64,000 nt of DNA. Origin: Nothopassalora personata. Lineage: Eukaryota > Ascomycota > Dothideomycetes > Mycosphaerellales > Mycosphaerellaceae. Positions 35,240 to 47,148 of the stretch are shown piece by piece. The first letter of the stretch is position 1; each line of letters begins with the position of its first letter. The position numbers were made by a program, and so were the translations under genes. The stretch covers positions 3,286,001-3,350,000 of the forward strand of contig CM066293.1 of assembly GCA_033816765.1 (NCBI GenBank), written 5' to 3'. The notes under the pieces were generated by a model that saw only the letters and a list, made by a program, of their open reading frames with translations, made no database searches and was not told where the DNA came from.

Positions 35240-38200
35240 ACTATAACAGACTACTACGAAGGACGATAAGTCTAATGACGACGACGAGCCTACTCTAAGG
35301 AAGAACGACGTTAAGGCTACTAAGCTAGACCTCTTCTATAGAGACAGGGCTAAGTTCGACGACTAGATCAATTAGATAGATATGTACCTTATGTTCAACC
35401 TAGTCGATGCCGATAAAAGAACTATGTTCGCTATTACGTACCTTCGCGGAAGTACGTAGAACTAGATTAAACCTTACCTTAAGGAATACCTTAAAGGTAT
35501 AGGACGATTAGACCCTACTAGAATATTTAGGAGCTACACCCTTTTTAAAGATAAGATAAAGTTAATCTTTAGAACCTCGAACGAAGTCTAACAGGCTATA
35601 CGCGTAAATCATTTAACACCTAAAGCAGAAGACGTCTGCTTTAGAGTATGCCGCTAAATTCGAAGAATACGGACAAATTACTAGATGGGACTAGACGGCG
35701 TTAATAACTATGTTCCGACGTAGACTTAAGGACCCCGTTAAGGACGAGTTAATAAGACACGGGGGACAGATCACTAACTTCGAAGAGCTAATAAAGGCGT
35801 CGATTAACATCGATGACTAGCTCTAGGAACGACACTAGGAGAAGAAATACGACTCCAAAGTAGGAGGTATAGCAGGATACGCTCTAGATCGTAGACCCTT
35901 AGGAGGATACGTTGCGAAGGGAGAATTCTCACGACAAAGCTAGCCCTACTATAGACCACAGCTAATGGAACTAGACGTTACCTAACGAGGACGGAGGATC
36001 GACAAGAGTAGGGGCTACGGAAAGAAGCCCTTTAGAGGAAAAGGAAAACTCATATACTATGCCTATAGTAAGGAAGGTTATATAGCGCGGGATTGCCGCG
36101 GTAAAAATATAGTGCGCCGCGAGCAATTCAATATGATGCAACCCCGAACTAGTAAATCCGAGAGTAGCGTTGGATCTCGAGGAGATACCGACTATACTTA
36201 GAGAGTAGGGGAGAGAGCTAGTAATAGAAGCACGACGCCTCTCCTAGACCCCTTAGAAGGACGAGGAGGATACTATAGGCAGTAAATGGTAGTTATTCTA
36301 TTTAATGCGAAGAACTAACTACGATAGTTCAACATAATAACACGAAGAGTCGACTACGAGACCGAATCCGAGTCTCGAAATGGTTATAGAAGCCTTTATT
36401 AGCGATTCTGTTACTAAGACTCGTATTAAGTTTACTACGCCGCGAAGTTAGGCGTAGGGTATTAGCCTTAGCAACCACGAGGAACCCTAGGAGCGACGCA
36501 TAGGCAAGACGCTACGCTCCGAGAAGTGGACATCGACGAATCCTACTTCGACGAAGATAGAAGCGATAAGAAAAATCAGGACCTAGAATAGAATAGATCG
36601 TAGTCACTAGAACCATAAGAAGAAAGTTAAGAAACCACCGGGCTAAGTACTATTAAGGAAGACTAGGATCCGGAAGAATTAAGCAAAGAAGATTCCTCTG
36701 AAGGAGAAGAGAGCGACACTAACGACGATAACGAACAACTTACCTTCACGGTAGATGTACCTAAGAAACTGTACGACATAATTATCTACCTATAAAGAAG
36801 GCACGAGGAATTCCTACCTAAGATAGGTAGACGAAGGAGGCTACATTCTATTAAGTTTAACAAGACACTCGACACCCTACGAGGCATAGCCTAGGGATAC
36901 CCACTTATGGAAACAACCGAGAATCTAGTAACCGCCGTTATAGAACGACCACCTATAGGAAGCCGAATAACAGGTACCGGATACCTAACACTAGTAGGAA
37001 CTTTCGTCTTAAACGAACTACGAACAGTAGTACAGCACGTACGGGCTCTCTACTTAGAAACGGAGAAGATCTAGGAACGTTACCGAATATAGGTGTAGAC
37101 ATAGAAAGGCTCGCGCTAGGTTTAAGCGGAGGCCTCGAGACACGAAGCACGACGTTCTACATACGAATAGGGAAAAGGATCGGCTCCCTAGGAATAAGTA
37201 ACCGAAGGGAGTTATGCAATACTTAGGCTTATATATCGACATTAAACACAGTTTTCCAGACATAAGCGATCGTTAACGGACACAAAACCAGTGTTATAAT
37301 CGACTTAGGAGTAGCGGGGAATTTTATCTCCGAGTCTTTTATAAGAAGAAACGGGTTAGCTACCCTAAAGAAGAAATGGGGTTACGAGTTAATCGCGGTA
37401 AACGGATTATCGTTACCTAGCGTAGAATGGGAGACGACACCATTGCCACTAGCTATCTAACAGCACTACGAGAATATTACCCTAGATGTTACTAATATAG
37501 CTAGTTATAACATAGTATTAGGTATGCCTTAGTTAAGAAAGCACAATCTAGTAATCGACTAGAGAAGAGGAGTACTTACATTTAGGGAATGCGATTGCGT
37601 TGTCGACATTTAGCCTACGCAGTAGTAGCGTTCACTAGTAGATAAGGCAAGGAAATAGCTAAACGAGATACAGCTTACGCCGAATAGAAGGACAGAAGAA
37701 CTACCTTCGACCGGGATAGACACTAGCGTAGGGCCGCCGGGTTACGAAGCCACTAGAAGTAATAGAAGTAACGCACTATCGAAGAATACTAACATCTTAG
37801 AGTTAAGTATTCCTAAGGAGTATCGTAAGTAGTCGCGACTCTTTAAAGAGGAGGAAGGCAAAACCGCTTTACCTAAGCACCGCCTATGGGATCATAAGAT
37901 TGACATTTAGCTAAGGAAAGAGCCTCTATAGGGACCCCTATATTAAATGTCTAAGAAAGAGCTGCAGACACTACGAGAATAGCTAAAGGAGAAGCTAGCT
38001 AAAGGATAGATAAGAAGATCCACCTCGAGTGTAGGAACTCTATGCATATTCGTTCTAAAAGTAAACGGGAAGTTACGACTCGTACAAGACTATAGGAAGT
38101 TAAACGAGATCACGATTAAGAACCGATACCCGCTACCTAACATCGAAGAAGCATAAGATAGATTAACCGGATCGGACTAGTATACGAAGATTGACCTACG

Positions 38201-40613
38201 AGATGCCTTCTATGCTATACGAATAGTAGAAGGAGAAGAATGGAAAACCGCCTTTAGAATAAGATACAGACTCTACGAATTCTTAGTTATGCTAATAGGA
38301 TTAACTAACGTACCCGCATCCTACTAGGACCTTATTAACGAAACACTTAGAGACCTACTCGACGTATGCGTTATCGCCTATATAGACGACATACTAGTCT
38401 ACATAAAAGGATCCCTATAGGAACATATAAGACAAGTCTAGGACGTCTTCGAACGACTTACACATTTAGGATTTAAGACGGCACCCGAGAAATGCGAATT
38501 CCATAAGAAAGAAGTTAAATTCTTAGGATTTATTATTAGTACTATAGGGATAACGATCGACCCTACGAAGACACAGTTAATTAGAGAGTAGCTAGAACCG
38601 AAAACAGTTAAGGACGTACAATTATTCCTTGGACTAACGAACTATAACCGGAAATTCATTAAGGACTATTTAAAGACAGTAGTACTAATAACGATGCTTA
38701 TAAGAAAGGACGTCACTTAGAAATAGGGAAAGGAACAGATTGAAGCATTTAAGAAACTTAAGGAACAATGCGCTTTAGCCCCTACGCTTCGACTATTCGA
38801 TAGTAGTAAGGAAGTCTACATCGAGACCGATGCGTCTAATATAGCAATAGGCGCGTGTCTAACATAGACACACAATAGGTAGAGACACCCAGTAGCCTAT
38901 TACTCCCGGAAAATGACTACAGCGGAATAGAACTACGACATCCATAATAAAGAGCTTCTAGCCATTGTTGCTACTATATAACATTAGAGAGTATATGTTG
39001 AGGGCCTACCGAAGTTAACGATTCTTTCTAACTATAAGAATCTTACGTACTTTACGACGACGAAAGAACTTACCCGAAGGCAAGCCCGCTAGTCGGAGCT
39101 GCTAGGATAGTATAAGTTCGAAATTAAATATACTCTAGGAAGAGAGAATAGCCGCGCCGACGCGCTAAGCCGAAGAAGCGACTATATAGAAGGAAAGGAA
39201 CTAGTGTAACACAAAATATTAAAGACGAACCCCAACGGAAGTCTTAGTGCTAACATAAGAGAATTTAACAACATCGTACGGATATTAGGCGATAGGGACG
39301 AACAATTCCCTATATCGCAAGGAAAATACTAGGTACTAAAGGATCAAGAAGAAGAATGCATACGATAACATTACGACGGACTAACTTATAGACATCCTAG
39401 AACTTTAAAGACGATGGACCTAATACAACGCAGTTTCTTATTCCTATAGATGAGACTTAAGGTGTTACGCTATATTAAACGATGCGTACACTACTAACGA
39501 AACAAGGCTACGAGACACGTAAAATACGGTCACCTACAGTTTAGGACGCTACCGACGAAACCATGGGACGAAGTCACAATAGACTTTATTACGAAACTCC
39601 CACCGTTAGAAGATTAAGTTACGAAACAACCATACGACATGATACTAGTTATAGTTAATAGACTCACGAAATACGCATACTTCATTCCTACATCGGAAAC
39701 TTACAATGTAGAGTAGCTCGGATACCTCGTACTAGATAGACTTATCCAATACTATGGATTCCCTTGAGCATTTATAACGGATAGGGACAAGCTATTTACA
39801 TTAAATTACTAGAAAACGCTTATGGGAACGATCGGAATTAAACATAAGCTATTAACAGCATATCATCCGGAAATAGACGGATAAACCGAAAGGATGAATT
39901 AAACGCTAGAACAATACTTACGACACTACATTAATTATGCATAAGACAACTAAGTTTCATTACTGCCAATTGCGTAGATTGTACTAAACAACTACAAATT
40001 AGAGACAACTTTAACGACGCCATTTTATGCAAACTTTAGTAAAGATCCTAACCTATTTAGAATACCTAGATCCTATCTATAGGCCGAGAGAGCAATCGTA
40101 ACGACGGATACTCTTAAGGAAGTGCATAAAGAAACACGTAAGGTGATCGAAGATGCACAACGAAAACTGTCTCAATAACGGCAGGACACGAGAAAAATGG
40201 CACCTCTACTAAAAGAGGGGGATAAGGTCTATCTCCTTATAAAAAACTTAAGAACAAGAAGATAGACTAAGAAACTAGATCACGTTAAGGTCGGACCATT
40301 TTGAATCGATAAAGTCGTAGGACTAGTTAACTATCGACTACGACTACCACCTAACGCAAAAATCCACCTAGTCTTCCATATCTCTAAGCTAGAACCCGTA
40401 GACGCTAGAACATCTTGCTAAGAGAGCTTCTATTTCGAGCTAGAAGCAGAAAACGAATTTAAAGTCGAAAAAATCCTAGATGAAAAGGGTTAGCGATACC
40501 TTGTTAAATAGAAGGGATACGACGAATTAGAAAATACCTAGGAACTAAAAGAAAACCTACGAAACTGTTAGTAGAAGATTCGGGAGTATCAAAACGGCGC
40601 TTACTTAAAGTAA
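35240..40613 (+). pseudogene. Chromovirus gag-pol pseudogene, copy B
   Basis: Domains in order: Gag (DLFYRDRAKFDD near 35330), zinc-knuckle remnant at 36050-36100 (YYAYSKEGYIARDC), protease at about 37290 (IIDLGVAGNFIS), reverse transcriptase with YIDD in AYIDDILVY at about 38378, RNase H near 38820 (ETDASNIAIGACL), integrase zinc region near 39370 and core to 39900 (TIDFITKLPP, TDRDKLF, YHPEIDG), and a chromodomain at 40485-40570 (RYLVK, GYDELENT, ELKENL). One TGG survives in the reverse-transcriptase stretch EEWKTAF, where copies A and C have TAG. The final TAA at 40611-40613 is 37 bp from the tRNA-like sequence. The chromodomain is expected to have steered integration to heterochromatin. 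Confidence 0.85.
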
Positions 40614-40650
40614 CTATACTATAAGACATAGTAACTTTTGAGCAAACGGA

Positions 40651-40724
40651 CGACTAGAGTAGGAATCGAACCTACGACCTTGAGAGTGTAGATAGCTTAC
40701 GCTCTACCACTAAGCTACCTAGCC
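40651..40724 (-). tRNA. tRNA-like sequence in chromovirus copy B
   Basis: The 74-nt minus-strand sequence folds as a cloverleaf. The acceptor stem is GGCTAGG/TCTAGTC with two G-T pairs. The D arm has the A-box-like TAGCTTAGTGG. The T arm GTAGG/CCTAC has a perfect B box, GGTTCGATTCC. The anticodon stem (TAAGC/TCTCA) has an A-C mismatch, which a single RIP change explains, and the loop is 9 nt instead of 7, so no anticodon can be assigned. An equivalent copy lies at 63516-63589. It is more likely a tRNA-derived module of the element than a working tRNA gene. Confidence 0.6.
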
Positions 40725-40764
40725 GATTAATAAGAACAGGGGCACAATTTACAAATAAATACCC

Positions 40765-41328
40765 TTACGAAGAAGACGGCTAAGCTACCGACGGCACCGT
40801 CTCGCTAGAAGGAGAAAGCTAGAAGTCGTCCGGAAGACCTTCGACAGCACTCCAGGTCTAGGGAGATAAGGACAGATTAGGAGCACTAGGATCCGCGTCT
40901 ACTATAGCGCACTCCTACGCCCCTAGATCCTCGTCTAGTAATAACCGATCTTCTAACGAACGACCCTTCGCAACCTTCTAATTAACCGTATCTAATTGCT
41001 TACGAAGGCGCATTTCCTTTATATACGCTTCTATTAAGGTATCCTACCTTTTACTAAAAATCCTCTTCGCGGTATCTAGTTCCTATAACAATTTCTTCCG
41101 CTAAAGCGATAAGCGCTTCTACTCGCCCTCGGTTACCCTCGCATTGTAACTCTTTAGATTCCGCTGCTAGCACTTAGAACAGCGACTAGATAAGATGTGT
41201 ACCTTGCACACACGGCCCTCCTTTTCACAAGAATCACACGGACGCATTGCGGTATCGCCGTTACGGAAGATCTACTAGGCTTTCTTCTTACGGCGGGCGG
41301 TAGATTTGGATTAGGAGGAAGAAGACAT
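40765..41328 (-). pseudogene. Opposite-strand Cys-rich/coiled-coil gene remnant, copy B
   Basis: The frame starts with ATG at 41328 (MSSSS) and reaches TAA at 40767-40765. After a basic stretch (STARRKKKA) comes a clear Cys cluster, PCDSCEKEGRVCKVH followed by SSRCSKC: CxxC, then Cys, then CxxC, resembling a compact zinc-binding module. A charged, helix-prone part follows with the motif MRLRKQL, which corresponds to YRLRKQL in copy A and RPRKQL in copy C. Internal stops are mostly TAG/TAA at former Trp/Gln codons. It runs convergently to gag-pol with the tRNA-like sequence between them. The product is unknown; the Cys cluster suggests nucleic-acid or protein binding. Confidence 0.65.
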
Positions 41329-41403
41329 CGTTGCGAGACATGAAAAGGAAGTACAACATAACTTATGAAGCTCTGGGACAGAGCTAGACTAAAAGGGGGA
41401 TAG

Positions 41404-41813
41404 TGTTACGGTTCTAATCTAGGGCTGAAGGAAGCTAACTAATTAGACCTCCACAATTGGCGGGCGCTTTCGCCCGAGAAGTGCTCTCTTACCCGTAGGA
41501 ATGAAACTAAGGAACCGAGAGAGCAACTGAAGTAATCTCCTTAACCTCGTTAATCTCGGTGATCTCGAGAGAGCATGGAGAGCATAGAGAGCACGGAGAG
41601 CAAACGCTCTATCTCCTTTATATTTAGGAACGCTAGAAACCCTTATAGTTCTAATGCGTTTAACTCATGTTACTATCTTACTGATTGGAATACAACTCTT
41701 ATTTCTATCATTCATCTTCGCTTAGCTTGCTTCAGCCTCTCTAAAGAATACCGACCGCTACGTGACTTGACTTATCTCTCTTTTGAGACTAGCCCTAGAA
41801 CGAGACAATAACA
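41404..41813 (+). repeat. Right LTR of copy B
   Basis: It is four bases longer than the left LTR because of a tandem duplication (accgaccg at about 41749). A 78-codon open frame across it is not a gene. Confidence 0.85.
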
Positions 41814-41818
41814 ATAGT
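41814..41818 (+). repeat. Target-site duplication of copy B, right (ATAGT)
   Basis: It matches 34741-34745. Confidence 0.85.
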
Positions 41819-43250
41819 ACACTTTATTAATACCGTTAGCAAGGGTAATATTATTATTATTAAGCCTATTTAGCTAAATATTAACCGTACTATTATAGCA
41901 GTTATAAATAGTACTAGGGGTACTATAGGTGTAGCTACGTCTAGTAAAGTTCCTAAATACCGTAAGCTCTTAGGCCGTTAATAGCATTAGATCTTTAGTT
42001 ATATTAGCGCTAAGCGGATTAACTAACTATCTCTTAGAGTTAAGGGGGTAATTATTAATAAGAATAGTCCTAAGTCCCTACTTACTACGTACTATAGGGT
42101 ATATAGTTTAGCTAAAGCCTATAAAATGAAGAATAGGATATAGTCTATTAGATTAACTCTACCCTATAGGTCTATAGCTATAGACTTAGCTAAGTTTAAG
42201 CCCGCTTATAATAGTAACCGCTAGCTAGTCTACTTCTAGATACCTATAGCTTTTACTACTAAGAATAAGGACTAATAGTTAATTTTATCTTACTTTAATA
42301 GCCTATTAAGCTTTATTTACTTTATAGGGCGTAAGTTTATTTACTTGTATAGCGATAATAAATTAGCTATTAGACTAATCTTTTGCTTAGTTATAAATAG
42401 TAATAATATTGCTAAGTGACCTACTATAGATTATAGTTAATAGTAGGACCTAGTAGAAAGAGGTAGTACCCTTATTTTTACAATAGTATGTATAATACGG
42501 ATCTATACTAATCTACATAAGAAGTTATAGCTAGAGTATATATTAGTAGCCTACTATATCCTTTAGAGATTACTAATCTAGTTAAAGGGATAGAAGACTC
42601 CCTTTGAGTTAGTAATAGGCTATATACTAAACGTTAGGTATATAGTAGTATATAGATACTTAGTATATATCTATATTTATAGACTAGATTAACTAAGTAA
42701 GACTAAGAAGCTTAAAGAGTAAGCTCTTATTAGATATCTAGTTAGATACGACTCTACTAATATCTATCGTATATAGAATCTATCTAAGGATAGGATTATA
42801 TAAATAAAGGACGTACTCTTTAATAAGACTGCGTTCTATAACTAATCTATACTAATAGTAGGGTATACTACGCCTATAGAATAGATAGTAATAGTAGACC
42901 CGGCTAAAGAGCCTAAATAATACTATAACCTATTAATGTCTACTAAATCCCCTATATAGACGTAAATAGATTATAGTAGTATAGAGCGGTACTTACGTAA
43001 GTAGGGGGCATTTACCGGTCCGGGACTAGGAAATGATAGCTTAGTATATAGATAAGTAGGATACTTAGTAATCTTAGTACCTATGCCCTCTATTTAAGAG
43101 GTATAAATTAATTACTATCTCTATAATACTTAACTACGTATTATATATATCTTAGTATTAATACTAGGTACCGCTATATTATCTAAATTTTTAATAAAGC
43201 TAAATGAAATTAAAGTAAGTAAGACCTAGGGGATCCCTCTAGGCCTAGGT
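41819..43250 (+). pseudogene. Second Copia family: pre-integrase and integrase
   Basis: The frame continues from 34745 across copy B. A pre-integrase-like stretch includes TYYRVYSLAKAYKM near 42090. Then come an integrase start (SIAIDLAKFKPAYNSNR at about 42170), a middle part (LYSDNKLAIRL near 42345) and the integrase end (KTPFELVIGYTPNVRY at about 42590). The typical Copia post-integrase block YDSTNIYRIWNLSKDR lies at about 42750, followed by IKDVLFNKTAFYN. This family differs from the Copia element at 7164. Reverse transcriptase was not found, and sequence from about 42950 to 43250 could not be assigned. Confidence 0.7.
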
Positions 43251-43284
43251 TAACATACTCTATTACTCGTTAATATATCCTCCC

Positions 43285-43829
43285 TATTAAAAGGTAGGTA
43301 TAGAGCGGAAGTTAGCCTTAGGATAGTCGTAGTAAATAGTAGGTATAAGAGATATAAGAGTAGTAGGTATAGTAGTAAGAGTAGTAGAACTTACTTTGTT
43401 ATTTCTACCTATCTAGAGGGCTAATTCTACTCTTATTTATATTCAATTATACTCTCCTAGAACTTTCTATACCACGTAATCTATTACGTAGGCATACGTA
43501 GGCGTAGATATTCTTAGAGGTGGATTCGTAAGAAGTTATAGCTAGAACACTCTATTTAATTCTATAACTCGACTTATAGACCGCGTAGAGCGTTCTAGAT
43601 TTTAATATAGTTGGCAACTAGTACGCTTGAACTATGTTAGGAGCTACTAGTCCGGCCCTAGCCTATTACGGCTATAGTCGAGTTATTTATAGCGTTATAA
43701 ATAAAAGTTCTAGTATTATACTATCTTAGGATCGTAACTAAGATAGTAACTACTAAGAATAGTAGTTTATATCCACTTTATAGCTAAGAAAACTTTGCTA
43801 AGTAGCTATATAAAGCTTAGAAACTAATA
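43285..43829 (-). repeat. Copia LTR (first family), inverted
   Basis: It begins tattaaaaggtagg and ends aaactaata, the reverse complement of the LTR ends at 7164-7707. It is apparently a solo LTR, because no matching internal region adjoins it. Confidence 0.7.
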
Positions 43830-46490
<2,661 letters not shown>

Positions 46491-46493
46491 CTT

Positions 46494-46528
46494 AGGGCGG
46501 CCATGGGCCGTCACAATAGGGTGTAGAT
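46494..46528. other. GC-rich non-RIP patch inside the MULE relic
   Basis: About 35 bp have normal CpA/TpG content in a background almost without them. Read on the minus strand it begins TGTGACGGCCCATGGCCGCC, which looks like a fungal LTR terminus (compare TGTCACGG of element D and TGTTACGG of copies A and B). It may be the scar of an element. No partner end or target duplication was found. Confidence 0.35.
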
Positions 46529-46529
46529 A

Positions 46530-46713
46530 TCGTAGCGACTACTATAATTAAGCTAGTCCTTAATACGACCGTAATTAGCTTCTACGCGTAAGGTAGTCTT
46601 CTCGCTAAAGTATATTACCTCGTTAGTCTAGTAGTGTATAATACATATCTTAAAACGCTACTAGTTAGTATAAAGGTAGTAGGTAAATGCTAGATACACC
46701 CTATCGAGCTTCG
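46530..46713 (-). pseudogene. MULE transposase relic, C-terminal part
   Basis: Read from the left end of element D on the minus strand, the frame gives FTYYLYTN, then NEVIYFSEKTTLRVEANYG and RIKD followed by SSRYDIYTLL. Mutator-like transposases have a similar block, with TN, a TTSRVE motif and a SxGD stretch after the catalytic core. It joins in order with the relic at 53753-54930 once element D is removed. Stops are RIP-type, and the frame is lost at the GC-rich patch. Confidence 0.6.
46709..46713 (+). repeat. Target-site duplication of element D, left (CTTCG)
   Basis: It matches 53753-53757 and lies inside the MULE coding relic. Confidence 0.9.
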
Positions 46714-46899
46714 TGACACGGGCGATATGAGATCCGGAGAGTGTAGGAGTCAAGTCGTGAATAATACAATCTACGAAGAGTCTAAGAACGAGAGAGAAGA
46801 GAGAAGCAAGGTCGATCTCGTGCCAAACCGCGCTAACCCGATCCGGAAGGTCCGCGGTTAAGCCGGCGAAAGGTCCAAGGTCAAGGCCACCCCGTGACA
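46714..46899 (-). repeat. 3' LTR of element D
   Basis: In element orientation it runs from TGTCACGGG to CCCGTGTCA. I see no difference from the 5' LTR at 53567-53752. Confidence 0.93.
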
Positions 46900-46912
46900 G
46901 TACCCCCCCTCC
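46900..46912 (-). other. Polypurine tract of element D
   Basis: Read on the minus strand it is GGAGGGGGGTAC, directly before the 3' LTR, the usual site for plus-strand DNA priming. Confidence 0.8.
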
Positions 46913-47148
46913 AAAATGGCCACGAGCGCCTGCGACGTGCGTAAAAAGAAAATCAAACAGTATGTAACCAATGCGACAGCGGCCTCGTCTGGCGTGTAAG
47001 GGATGTGTAGCATGGTCGGCTCGAGCGGTGCGTGTAGATACCGCGGATCGGTGCTTCAGTGTGCGTGCTTCAGTAAGGCCGTGCTGTAACAGCGAGAGGC
47101 TACAGTCGGTGCTTACACACGCATTGAAGGCCGTGTCCGAGCAGTTCA
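46913..47148 (-). other. 3' untranslated region of element D
   Basis: It lies between the pol stop and the polypurine tract. I see no further gene here, unlike the antisense gene in copies A, B and C. Confidence 0.6.

Larger units (their letters stand above)
34746..41813 (+). mobile_element. Gypsy chromovirus copy B, RIP-mutated
   Basis: The 7068-bp element has 406- and 410-bp LTRs and an ATAGT duplication. It is the least mutated of the three chromovirus copies and keeps many codons that are stops in A and C. Order: LTR, gag-pol with chromodomain, antisense tRNA-like sequence, antisense Cys-rich gene, polypurine tract (aaaagggggatag) and LTR. It split an older Copia-type element. Confidence 0.9.

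Noticed and set aside
36953..37263. Two overlapping minus-strand frames (65 and 69 codons) in copy B
   Set aside because: They lie opposite the gag-protease junction of the chromovirus and have no counterparts in copies A and C.
41575..41811. 78-codon frame in the right LTR of copy B
   Set aside because: It is wholly LTR sequence. The left LTR of the same element breaks the frame.
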